Source: Pseudomonadota bacterium (GTDB lineage: Bacteria > Pseudomonadota > Gammaproteobacteria > Enterobacterales > Enterobacteriaceae). Taken from it: 64,000 nt of DNA. This document shows, one piece after another, positions 30,847-39,022 of this stretch; the stretch's first letter is position 1, and every line of letters starts with the position of its first letter. Below the pieces are notes generated by a model. That model was not told the origin of the DNA. It made no database searches and saw only the letters and a list, made by a program, of their open reading frames with translations. The position numbers and the translations under genes are program-made. The stretch is from positions 124,001 to 188,000 of the forward strand of contig JAGTSE010000014.1 of NCBI GenBank assembly GCA_018261615.1, written 5' to 3'.

Positions 30847-32244
30847 CTAGCTGTGGTTAAAACCACCGGCTTCTTCTTCACTTAATGGTTTACTGACTGG
30901 ATGAGCCTCAAAATACCTGAGTGCACGTTGCATATCCTCCACCAGTAAACAGCCGAGGTCACGACTGACACCATGACGAACCAAAATTCGCTGAATAACC
31001 AGATCCTCACGATTTGCAGGCATAGAGTAAGCCGGTACCTGCCAGCCACGAGTACGCAGTCGGTCAGCAAAATCGTACAGTGAATACCCACCGATGGAAG
31101 CCCCTTCCTTTAGCTTCCATGCCAGCGCAGGGATCCCTTTCTCTCTGTCACCATCGAAAAGGATCTCGAAAGGTCCCATTTTCCCAATTTCAGTGGCGAG
31201 GAACCTGGCTGTCTCATAACAGGCATTGTGGATTTTCTCGTAGCCTTCACGCCCGAGACGCAAGAAGTTGTAGTACTGCGAAATAATTTGCCCACCAGGA
31301 CGAGAGAAGTTCAGTGCAAACGTGGGCATGTTGCCTCCCAGGTAGTTTACGTTAAAAATCAACTCCTCCGGCAAATCCTTTGATTCCCGCCACACCACCC
31401 ACCCAGCCCCCAGCGGAGCCAGACCAAATTTATGACCCGAGGTATTAATAGATTTCACTCTCGGCAAACGGAAATCCCATTCCACATCCGGCGCGCAAAA
31501 TGGCGCAAGGAATCCGCCACTGGCACCATCAACGTGAATAGGTATATCGAGCCCCGTGTCTTGCTGCAGTTTGTCCAGTGCATCACTCACAGCTTTTACC
31601 GGTTCGTATTGACAAGTGAAAGTGACCCCGAGTGTCGGCACTACCCCTATTGTGTTCTCATCCACACGCTTGAGCACCTCCTCCGGAGACATTATTAGGC
31701 GTTCGCCTTCAAGCGGGATCTCGCGTAACTCCACATCAAAATAACGGGCAAACTTGTGCCAACAGATCTGTACCGGGCCACAAATCATATTAGGTTTGTC
31801 GGTGTTTTTACCCTGCGAAGCCTGTTTTTTGCGCCATTGCCATTTCATGGCAAGGCCCCCCAGCATCGCAGCTTCCGAAGAACCAATTGTAGAACACCCA
31901 AGCGTCGTTTCCGCCGACGGTGAATTCCAGAGGTCGGCCAACATTTTCACACAACGGGCTTCAATCTCGGCTGTTTGAGGGTATTCATCTTTATCAATCA
32001 TGTTTTTATCGATGGATAAGTCCATCAACTGACGGATTTCATCATCGACCCACGTCTGGCAAAAGGTCGCCAGATTCTGGCGTGAGTTACCATCCAGCAA
32101 CAGCTCGTCGCGAATAGCGTTGAATACATTCCGTGCAGAACGTTCAACAGCAGGAAATCTATTTTTTGGCAACGATGCAGCAAGATCAACCGACGCATAA
32201 ACATCATCATTTTCACTGTATTCATCAGACAGTTTACTAGACAT
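30847..32244 (-). CDS. gadB: Glutamate decarboxylase (PLP enzyme), diverged GadB
   Basis: Decarboxylates glutamate to GABA, consuming a proton; cytosolic, and membrane-recruited at acid pH in E. coli. The PLP lysine is in [17 protein letters not shown] (about residue 270), with [18 protein letters not shown] pocket and [20 protein letters not shown]. The penultimate residue is histidine (GGFNHS), the position of the E. coli His465 that locks the enzyme at neutral pH. The N-terminal 40 residues and several loops differ clearly from E. coli GadA/GadB, so this is a diverged branch. ATG 32244 has GAGG at six bases; a start at 32262 has none. Gives 465 aa. Confidence 0.93.
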   Translation of the reverse strand: MSSKLSDEYSENDDVYASVDLAASLPKNRFPAVERSARNVFNAIRDELLLDGNSRQNLATFCQTWVDDEIRQLMDLSIDKNMIDKDEYPQTAEIEARCVKMLADLWNSPSAETTLGCSTIGSSEAAMLGGLAMKWQWRKKQASQGKNTDKPNMICGPVQICWHKFARYFDVELREIPLEGERLIMSPEEVLKRVDENTIGVVPTLGVTFTCQYEPVKAVSDALDKLQQDTGLDIPIHVDGASGGFLAPFCAPDVEWDFRLPRVKSINTSGHKFGLAPLGAGWVVWRESKDLPEELIFNVNYLGGNMPTFALNFSRPGGQIISQYYNFLRLGREGYEKIHNACYETARFLATEIGKMGPFEILFDGDREKGIPALAWKLKEGASIGGYSLYDFADRLRTRGWQVPAYSMPANREDLVIQRILVRHGVSRDLGCLLVEDMQRALRYFEAHPVSKPLSEEEAGGFNHS

Positions 32245-32708
32245 AAAAAACCTCATTATCATAAAAGCTGACTATTAAGATATACATTGCCTTAGCAAAA
32301 AAATTAAAACTAAAAATTCACACAAAAATAAATAATAGAAATCATTCTCAAAAGCAAAAAGATATCATTACTACTAACACATAGAAAACATTAGAAAATG
32401 AAGTATCTCTATTTTAATAATCATCATATACCCAAGACGCTCTCAGAAAAATTTTCAACATCGTGTTTTAAGAGCATAGCCACTATCCAGATAAATTGCA
32501 TAAAAATGTGCTATGGAATAAATTATCCCCTTTAATTACTCATTAATTAATTTTAGCTATGGAAAATTGACTCTTATCACTCTTTAAAAGTGAGTAAAGT
32601 TCATTTAGTGGATTTTTATATTATATTCAATCTCACCTACTTGACTAAATTTTTGGTCACGCTGATTATAAAAATACATTCCCCTACTCTTTATGGGAGA
32701 TTACGTTC
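32245..32708. other. AT-rich divergent intergenic region between gadB and the amidohydrolase
   Basis: About 460 bp of very AT-rich DNA with no gene. It must hold the divergent promoters of gadBC and of the amidohydrolase-efflux operon. I looked for a GadE box (TTAGGATTTTGTTATTTAAA-like) and found no convincing one. An ACTCTTTAAAAGTGAGT inverted repeat lies at about 32579-32595. The composition would suit H-NS binding. Confidence 0.6.
32641..32669 (+). promoter_or_regulatory. Probable sigma-70 promoter of the amidohydrolase-efflux operon
   Basis: TTGACT, 17 bases, GATTAT: a near-consensus -35, ideal spacing and a fair -10, about 40 bp before the ATG at 32709. Confidence 0.5.
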
Positions 32709-34175
32709 ATGGCACTCAAGCGGTTGCTTACGGCAGAGCCTCTGCATCACCCTCTGCATCATGATGAAACCTGTCTATGCCACAGTCCGGCATTCATTTG
32801 GATAAATACCGTCCTGACACGTGCGGCCCGCCAGGCCCCGCCGGTTTCCGCACAGACCGTCAGGGAGGCTCTTTCTGGAAACGATGAGCATCTTCATGAT
32901 GTGGAACCCACCTCACCTGGTGTTGTTGCGTTTACTAACGTACGCCTGTTTGATGGCATCTCCGATTCACTGCGTACCGGGCTGAATGTCGTCGTTGAAG
33001 GAAATAAAATCAAAGCTGTCGTCCCGGCAACATCACCTCTCCCTCCAGGAATAGAAATCATCAATGGGAATAATGGTGTGTTGATGCCTGGTCTTATCGA
33101 TGCACACTGGCACGCGATTATGGCTCGCCCCTCAATGATGACCGCCATGACTGCGGATTTTAACTATATTCAGGCCCTGGCCATCGCTGAAGCAAAGGCT
33201 ACGCTGCTACGTGGGTTTACCACCGTACGCGACATGGGCGGCCCGGTGTTTGGGCTAAAACGAGCAATTGACGAACAGATTGCAGTTGGACCCCGCATTT
33301 ATCCCTCTGGCGCATTTATTAGCCAGAGCGGTGGGCATGGTGATTTTCGAATGCTTAGCGATTTACCACGAGCCACAAACGAGGCATTAAGCTACGGCGA
33401 GCGCGTTGGGATTACCGCTATTGCGGATGGTCCGGATCAGGTTCTGCTACGGGCCAGAGAGCAACTGATGCGCGGTGCATCTCAGGTAAAATTTATGGCT
33501 GGAGGTGGGGTAGCATCCCAATACGATGGCATTGACGTGACGGAAGGTTCTGTCCCAGAAATTGCTGCAGCCGTAACCGCCGCAGAAAACTGGGGGACCT
33601 ACGTGACAGTCCATGCTTATACCGCTCGGGCTGTCACGATGGCAATCCGCGGTGGAGTTAAATGCATTGAGCACGGGCAAATGGTTGATGAGGATACGGT
33701 AAAACTGATGGCTGATAAGCACATCTGGTGGTGCCTACAACCTTTTCTTGATGATGAAGATGCGGTCAAAATGGCGACACCCTCGTCGCGAGCTAAGCAA
33801 CTGGTTATGTGTGCGGGAACTGACACAGCTTACCAGCTGGCAAAACAGTACAAGATAAAAACCGCATGGGGAACCGACACCCTGTTCGACGCTCATCTGG
33901 CAACACGTCAGGGAATACAACTCGCCAAACTTACACGCTGGTATAAACCAGCTGAAATCCTGAAGATGGCCACTAGCACTAATGCTGAACTGTGCGCAAT
34001 GTCGGGGCCACGAAACCCATACCCACACAAACTGGGGGTAATTGAAGCGGATGCGCTGGCGGACCTGATCCTTGTTGATGGCGATCCGCTGACCGATATT
34101 CAGCTAATTGCCAGTCCTGAGACGTCTTTCAGGGTCATTATGAAAGATGGCGTAATTTACAAGAACACCTTGTGA
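32709..34175 (+). CDS. Metal-dependent amidohydrolase with a His/Cys-rich N-terminal extension
   Basis: A 488-aa amidohydrolase-superfamily enzyme of the imidazolonepropionase/prolidase-like branch; the substrate is unknown. Metal and catalytic motifs are complete: HWH in GLIDAHWHAIMA, the probable carboxylated lysine in SQVKFMAGGG, HAYTARAV, IEHGQMV and the aspartate in AWGTDTLFD. The fold's beta-sandwich starts near residue 74 (VVAFTNVRLFDGIS). Ahead of it are about 70 unusual residues including PLHHPLHHDETCLCHS, which could bind metal. It has no signal peptide. Its TGA overlaps the start of the YtcA-like gene, making it first gene of a five-gene operon with an efflux system, so it may process a compound that is then exported. 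Confidence 0.85.
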   Translation: MALKRLLTAEPLHHPLHHDETCLCHSPAFIWINTVLTRAARQAPPVSAQTVREALSGNDEHLHDVEPTSPGVVAFTNVRLFDGISDSLRTGLNVVVEGNKIKAVVPATSPLPPGIEIINGNNGVLMPGLIDAHWHAIMARPSMMTAMTADFNYIQALAIAEAKATLLRGFTTVRDMGGPVFGLKRAIDEQIAVGPRIYPSGAFISQSGGHGDFRMLSDLPRATNEALSYGERVGITAIADGPDQVLLRAREQLMRGASQVKFMAGGGVASQYDGIDVTEGSVPEIAAAVTAAENWGTYVTVHAYTARAVTMAIRGGVKCIEHGQMVDEDTVKLMADKHIWWCLQPFLDDEDAVKMATPSSRAKQLVMCAGTDTAYQLAKQYKIKTAWGTDTLFDAHLATRQGIQLAKLTRWYKPAEILKMATSTNAELCAMSGPRNPYPHKLGVIEADALADLILVDGDPLTDIQLIASPETSFRVIMKDGVIYKNTL

Positions 34176-34444
34176 GTATGCGCAGGCAACAGAAGGTGAT
34201 TCTTTTAGTGTCATCGGCACTTCTCTCAGGTTGTGCATCTGGTCGTGCGCCGACATTCTTTTTTTTAGGTTCATATTTTCCCGTTTGGATAGTTTGCGCT
34301 GTACTGGGGATGCTGGCGGCAATTCTAGGCAGACTACTTTTCATTCGCCTGGGTATTGATGAAGTGTTGCCATGCAGGCTTCTGGCCTATGCCTTTCTGA
34401 TGCTTGGAGTGGCATGTGGTGTATATCTTTCTCTCTTCACATAA
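34172..34444 (+). CDS. ytcA: YtcA-like membrane lipoprotein
   Basis: A 90-aa protein with a lipobox (ALLSGCASG, lipidated Cys21 if the GTG at 34172 is used) and two later hydrophobic helices (WIVCAVLGMLAAILG and LLAYAFLMLGVACGVYLSLF). In E. coli the similar ytcA precedes mdtNOP, exactly the context here. Its role is unknown; it may be an accessory part of the pump. It overlaps the amidohydrolase stop; an ATG at 34178 is an alternative start. Confidence 0.8.
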   Translation: MSMRRQQKVILLVSSALLSGCASGRAPTFFFLGSYFPVWIVCAVLGMLAAILGRLLFIRLGIDEVLPCRLLAYAFLMLGVACGVYLSLFT

Positions 34445-34452
34445 AAGCTTAT

Positions 34453-35496
34453 ATGGAAAAGTTCCTGTACTCTCATCAGCGTCATCTGGCGATTGCCGCA
34501 GGGCTCCTGGTCACCCTGTCGGCACTGGTGCTCGGCTGGCTCACCCTGCAATATAATGCCGATAATCCCACCTCAACAGATGCCGAAATTGGTGCCAACA
34601 TCGTTAATGTCAGCACTCCAGTCCCCGGGCGGATTATCTCGCTCAATGTGAAAGAAAATGGATATGTTCATCGGGGTGACATTATGTTTGTCATCGATCC
34701 TTACCTGTATCGTTTACGTGTTGACCAGGCCCGGGCAGAACTAAGAATAGCCGAAGCCGCCAACAATACACAGCAGCGCAGCATGCTTGCCGAACGCTCT
34801 AATGCTGAAGTTACTAATGGACAAATCGCCCGTGCAAAAGTGAATCTGAAGCTGGCCACTCAAACCCTTTCCAGGTTACAGCCTATGCTGCCGAAAGGTT
34901 ATGTAACTGCACAGCAGGTTGACGATGCGGCAACGGCCCGCAGAGATGCTGAGATCAGCCTGCAACAGGCGTTGAAGCAGTCCGCTGCGGCAGACGCTCT
35001 GGTCAGCAGTACGGATGCCTCGGAAGCACTGGTAGCCGCCAGAAAAGCAGCGCTGTCTATTGCAGAACGGGAACTGGAAAATACTGTGATTCGCGCGCCT
35101 TCTAATGGTCTGGTTGTAGGGCTGAACATTTCCCCTGGCGAATTTGTGGCGCCAGATCAGGCAATTTTCACCCTCATCAACAGTGAACACTGGTATGCAT
35201 CGGCCTTCTTTCGAGAAACCGAATTGGTGAAAATAGAAACAGGTAAGTGCGCCACTGTTTACGTTATGACTGACAGCAAAACGCCCATCAGAGGCAAGGT
35301 TGAAGGAATTGGCTGGGGGATCAGCTCTCAGGATCAGCTCACATTGCCCCGCAGTCTTCCTTATGTGCCAAAATCCCTGAACTGGGTACGCGTTGCACAA
35401 CGGTTTCCGGTCCGAATAAGCCTGGATAATCCTCCTGCGTCATTGATGCGTGTCGGAGCAACCGCTGAGGTCATCGTTCATCATGATGGGTGCTAA
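34453..35496 (+). CDS. mdtN: HlyD-family efflux adaptor, MdtN-like
   Basis: The periplasmic adaptor of a tripartite exporter. It has one membrane anchor (about residues 12-35), a lipoyl half-motif (PVPGRIISLNVKENGYVHRGD), a long coiled-coil hairpin rich in Ala/Gln/Arg (about 85-200) and the VIRAPSNGLVVGL second half-motif. It ends with SLNWVRVAQRFPVRISLD, which is characteristic of the MdtN/EmrA-like group. The ATG at 34453 follows the YtcA-like stop by nine bases; the frame is open further upstream but inside that gene. 347 aa compared with 343 in E. coli. It is clearly diverged from E. coli MdtN, so the symbol denotes family, not strict orthology. Confidence 0.82.
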   Translation: MEKFLYSHQRHLAIAAGLLVTLSALVLGWLTLQYNADNPTSTDAEIGANIVNVSTPVPGRIISLNVKENGYVHRGDIMFVIDPYLYRLRVDQARAELRIAEAANNTQQRSMLAERSNAEVTNGQIARAKVNLKLATQTLSRLQPMLPKGYVTAQQVDDAATARRDAEISLQQALKQSAAADALVSSTDASEALVAARKAALSIAERELENTVIRAPSNGLVVGLNISPGEFVAPDQAIFTLINSEHWYASAFFRETELVKIETGKCATVYVMTDSKTPIRGKVEGIGWGISSQDQLTLPRSLPYVPKSLNWVRVAQRFPVRISLDNPPASLMRVGATAEVIVHHDGC

Positions 35497-37249
35497 AAAT
35501 CACTGGCACGAACTGCTACATCAGGTTTCCCGCGATCTCATGAGCTTTCCCGGGCGTCTTGCAATCGCCTGGCGAATCGGTTTGCTATGCACAGTAATGG
35601 CTTTTGTTGCAATGTTGTATGGTATTCCTGAGTCAGCAATCAGTTGCTACCTGATCCTGTTTGTCATGAAGCCCGACAGTGCAGAAAGTATGGTGATGGC
35701 GTTTGCCGTTACACTTCTCATTTCGATAGTTGTGGGACTGCTGTTTATCGCTCTGCCACTGACACTGGCGTTCCCGCTCCTGCGAATGGTGCTGCTCACC
35801 GTCACTTCTATATTTTTCCTCTGGCTAGGCTCTGCCAGCAAACTGGGGCCCGTTGGCAGCATTATTGCGCTGGTAATTGCTTTCGTTATGAGCCTGCTGG
35901 GAAACGCTCCAGATGGCGAGCTTGCTGCCCGGACGGTGCTTTACGCCTGGCTCATGGCAACCAGTCCGATGATCTTACTAATCATCTTTACTCTTTTTCT
36001 TGGGCGCGCCTCCGTGAAATTGCTGTGTCAGAGCCTTTCGAAGCGGCTGGAATCCGCTGCACAGGCATTGCGTGAACCTGACACGCGCAACCTTGCGGTT
36101 ATACAGGAGCAACTACTGGATGGCCAAAAAGCGCTACAGGAGCAGGTCATGTTGATCCGCATTTTTCGCCTGTGCCCACTTAAAAAGGCAAGATGGCTGG
36201 AGGCGGCTGTTTATTCAAGCTATCGTCTGCTACTGGCAACCTCTGCACTCGCCCCAACGCTCCCCACCGCAGAACGGTCCCCCCTGGCAGATACCTGTGA
36301 GACTATTGCGCAGCAGATTATTTGCGGATCAGAGGAAAAAAAACTCGTACCAGTGGGAACAAGTGAACTGCATAATACCCTGCAGACGCTCGTCACTCCT
36401 GTAAAAGGAGACATCCCGGTAGCAACGAATTCGGCTTTCTTTGCGGAAAACGCCTTTACCAGTCCGGAACATATTCGTTTTGCCCTGAAAGCAACTGCCG
36501 GCAGCCTCATCTGTTATTTCATCTACACTGCACTCAACTGGCAGGATATCCATACCGCGATGATCACCTGCTATGTTGTTGCACTCAGTACTACCGGAGA
36601 AACCGTCCACAAACTTGCTCTTCGTATTATCGGTTGTCTGATTGGTGCCATGGCAGGGGTTCTCTCCCTGATATACCTCTTTCCGCTAATGACTGACATT
36701 GGTCAACTGATGGTGATGATCTTTCTCATGCTGACGCTGGCCGCCTGGATTTCCAGTGGTAATGAGCGGATCGCCTACGCTGGTATCCAGATTGGTCTGG
36801 CATTTTTACTCTGCGTCCTTCATGGTTCCAAACCCGCTATAGATCTGGGCGTAGCTTATGACAGGGTGATAGGCATTCTGCTTGGAAATCTGGTTATCTA
36901 TATTATTTTCACCTGTGTATGGCCGGTGTCAGTTGCCAATGCTGTGCGCTCACATATTGCCAGTGCGCTGGCAAGTCTGTCGATTCTGGCAAATAGTGAC
37001 TCACTACCAAGGGCAACAGCAACCCGTGAAGCCGGTAATGTAGAGGAGGCTCTCGCCCGCGCACATGAAGCACTTATGCTGGCGTTTTTTGAACCTGTCT
37101 CTCTGCGACCCACTCCCGGTGAGTATGCGCGATTCCGGGAACAGATGGCCGCAATCACCGCGCTTTGCCCAATCCTGTTCCTGCCCGCAGAAGTGACGAA
37201 TTCAGGGAGGCAACAGCACATCCGTCGGCTTGAGGAATTAACTGGATGA
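35483..37249 (+). CDS. mdtO: FUSC/PET-family inner-membrane exporter, MdtO-like
   Basis: The transport subunit of the MdtNOP-type system. The 588 residues show two blocks of closely spaced helices (about 30-180 and about 335-500), each followed by a soluble region. This is the duplicated layout of fusaric-acid-resistance (FUSC) and aromatic-acid exporters. In E. coli MdtO is linked to puromycin, acriflavine and sulfa-drug tolerance. It is about 95 residues shorter than E. coli MdtO (683 aa). The start is uncertain: ATG at 35483 or 35486, overlapping the mdtN end. The stop overlaps the mdtP ATG (ATGA). Confidence 0.8.
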   Translation: MMGAKNHWHELLHQVSRDLMSFPGRLAIAWRIGLLCTVMAFVAMLYGIPESAISCYLILFVMKPDSAESMVMAFAVTLLISIVVGLLFIALPLTLAFPLLRMVLLTVTSIFFLWLGSASKLGPVGSIIALVIAFVMSLLGNAPDGELAARTVLYAWLMATSPMILLIIFTLFLGRASVKLLCQSLSKRLESAAQALREPDTRNLAVIQEQLLDGQKALQEQVMLIRIFRLCPLKKARWLEAAVYSSYRLLLATSALAPTLPTAERSPLADTCETIAQQIICGSEEKKLVPVGTSELHNTLQTLVTPVKGDIPVATNSAFFAENAFTSPEHIRFALKATAGSLICYFIYTALNWQDIHTAMITCYVVALSTTGETVHKLALRIIGCLIGAMAGVLSLIYLFPLMTDIGQLMVMIFLMLTLAAWISSGNERIAYAGIQIGLAFLLCVLHGSKPAIDLGVAYDRVIGILLGNLVIYIIFTCVWPVSVANAVRSHIASALASLSILANSDSLPRATATREAGNVEEALARAHEALMLAFFEPVSLRPTPGEYARFREQMAAITALCPILFLPAEVTNSGRQQHIRRLEELTG

Positions 37250-38742
37250 AGATATCAAGATGGGGAAAGGGTCTGCGTACTATCCAGAAGGGCGGCGTTG
37301 TTACTTTTACTATGCTGTTATCCGCTTGTGCAACAGATAGTCTGAGCCTGGCACCGCCATCACCTTCAGCATCATGGGATCAGGTTACCCCGACCAGATC
37401 GGCAGTAAATTTGTCTGATGCGTTAGCTGGCAGTGAGCATACACTGGAACAGATGCCCATCCAGGTTTTCAATCCGCGACATGCATATGAATTACCGGAA
37501 TTAATCGACATTGCCGAAAAGCTAAATCCAGATACCCGTATCGCATGGGAGCAGTCAAAGCAAGCCGCTCTTGCTGCGGGTATCACAGAGGCGACGCTTT
37601 TACCTTTACTTTCAGCAACAGTCGTGGGTGGATACCAGCGTACACGTTCACCACTCCCCTACTCCATCGCGGGATACCATGACCTGGATACAACTGATAG
37701 CACAGTGATCCCCGCCATTGGTTTGCAGTGGTTACTCTTCGATTTTGGTCAGCGAAGCGCACTGGTTAAGGCAGCGCAAGAGAACACCTTCGCCACCAAC
37801 GCTTCCTTTAATGGTACACACCAGAAAATTATCTTCAACGTGACACGCGCTTACTATATGTATGGCGCGGCGCTTATCCATACCAAGAATACTGCCGAAA
37901 TGATGAAAAACAGCCAGCAGATTCTTAACGCTGCAGAAGAGCGAAACAAAAATGGTATAGCGACCATTATTGAGGTAAGTCAGGCAAAGCAGTTGGTTGC
38001 ACAATCAAAACTGAACCATGTTATGGCCCAGGGTCAAGAACGTGACCGCTGGCAAGCTTTACTGGCCGCAACAGGCATTTCCCCATTCGCTCACATTAAA
38101 GTAGCATTTGATGATGAAACTCCGTTACCTGCGCGGCTTTCTCCTCCAACTGAAACGGCAATAAAGCTTGCGCTTTCCCGGCGGCCAGATATCCAGGCTG
38201 GCTACGCGGCAGTTGAGGCCGCCCGTTCAACAGTGAAGGCTACAGAAGTGGATTTTCTCCCTAAAATTTATCTAGCTGGCGTTATAGCGGGAGGGCACGG
38301 ACGTTTTGATACCGAGGGATTACCTGCTGCAACCCCGCACACTTCATCTTCAGGCATTGTTCTGGGTGTAAGTATGCCGATTTATGACGGCGGCATACGA
38401 GCAGCCCGCGTTCAGGAAGCCGAATCCAGATTTAACGTAGCCCGGGATGGTTTACAGAAAACACAGGATATCGCACTGCGGGAAATTGTAGTTGCGAGCG
38501 ATACACTTCGCTCCGCCCTGGAGTCCAATGATGCATCCATTCATCTGGTGAAAACGGCTTCTGTCACTTTTGACGCTGCCAGTGACGCTTATCGGAATGG
38601 TATTGGAACGATTACCCAGGCTTTCGAAGCTGCAAACGGATTACTTGATGCCCAACAAATTAGTGCTGATGCCCGTAGTGCCGCGTTTATTGCTGCTGCT
38701 AACCTTGCTTTTACTATGGGGGAAATCACCCGGTCTCAATGA
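37246..38742 (+). CDS. mdtP: TolC-like outer-membrane efflux lipoprotein, MdtP-like
   Basis: An outer-membrane channel for the pump encoded upstream. The lipobox TMLLSAC puts the lipidated cysteine at residue 28. The body has two OEP repeats with long helices rich in Ala/Gln/Asn, the IALQWLLFDFGQRSALVKAA and VSMPIYDGGIRAARVQEAE segments typical of NodT/TolC proteins, and 498 residues (E. coli MdtP 488). It is the last gene of the amidohydrolase-ytcA-mdtNOP operon and is followed by hairpins. Confidence 0.85.
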   Translation: MKISRWGKGLRTIQKGGVVTFTMLLSACATDSLSLAPPSPSASWDQVTPTRSAVNLSDALAGSEHTLEQMPIQVFNPRHAYELPELIDIAEKLNPDTRIAWEQSKQAALAAGITEATLLPLLSATVVGGYQRTRSPLPYSIAGYHDLDTTDSTVIPAIGLQWLLFDFGQRSALVKAAQENTFATNASFNGTHQKIIFNVTRAYYMYGAALIHTKNTAEMMKNSQQILNAAEERNKNGIATIIEVSQAKQLVAQSKLNHVMAQGQERDRWQALLAATGISPFAHIKVAFDDETPLPARLSPPTETAIKLALSRRPDIQAGYAAVEAARSTVKATEVDFLPKIYLAGVIAGGHGRFDTEGLPAATPHTSSSGIVLGVSMPIYDGGIRAARVQEAESRFNVARDGLQKTQDIALREIVVASDTLRSALESNDASIHLVKTASVTFDAASDAYRNGIGTITQAFEAANGLLDAQQISADARSAAFIAAANLAFTMGEITRSQ

Positions 38743-38759
38743 TATTTAGGATTTCACTG

Positions 38760-38828
38760 ATAACCATGCTTTAACCTTTGATGGTTATGGCCTTCGCGAT
38801 CATATGCTCTCTCCACCGGGCGGAGAGC
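38760..38828 (+). terminator. Two hairpins after mdtP
   Basis: ATAACCAT/ATGGTTAT (38760-38788) and GCTCTC/GAGAGC (38806-38828) follow the mdtP stop. Neither has a strong T-run, so termination is plausible but not certain. Confidence 0.45.
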
Positions 38829-38836
38829 CTTGTATC

Positions 38837-38965
38837 AGGTTTCTGCTCGTCTGGTCATGGAGTTGTTCCACGCGTCCTTCAGACCCCACCTCACGATGAC
38901 ACCCTTGTGTTTCACTAGTCCTTCGCCACCATCAGGCTGAACAGGGCTTCCTTCCCAGGCTGTCG
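38837..38965 (-). mobile_element. Possible group II intron 5'-domain remnant
   Basis: On the minus strand, GTGAAACACAAGGGTGTCAT followed by GTGAGGTGGGGTCTGAAGGA and CCAGACGAGCAGAAACC resembles, from memory, the domain I region ahead of the reverse transcriptase ORF in bacterial group II introns. No reverse transcriptase is present. A 62-residue open frame across it is not a gene. If correct it is a mobile-element scar at the right border of the acquired block. Confidence 0.3.
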
Positions 38966-38983
38966 GGTACGCCCGACACACAT

Positions 38984-39009
38984 AACAGGCAGGCCGAAAC
39001 CTGCCTGTT
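38984..39009 (-). terminator. Terminator-like hairpin after the chemoreceptor
   Basis: A perfect 10-bp stem (AACAGGCAGG / CCTGCCTGTT) lies just past the chemoreceptor stop. A second perfect hairpin (TGTCGGG / CCCGACA, 38961-38978) follows. T-runs are short. Confidence 0.6.
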
Positions 39010-39022
39010 ACTGTTTCAGCCA

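Noticed and set aside
32245..32708. GadE box between gadB and the amidohydrolase
   Set aside because: No sequence close enough to the known 20-bp box was found on either strand, so none is annotated.
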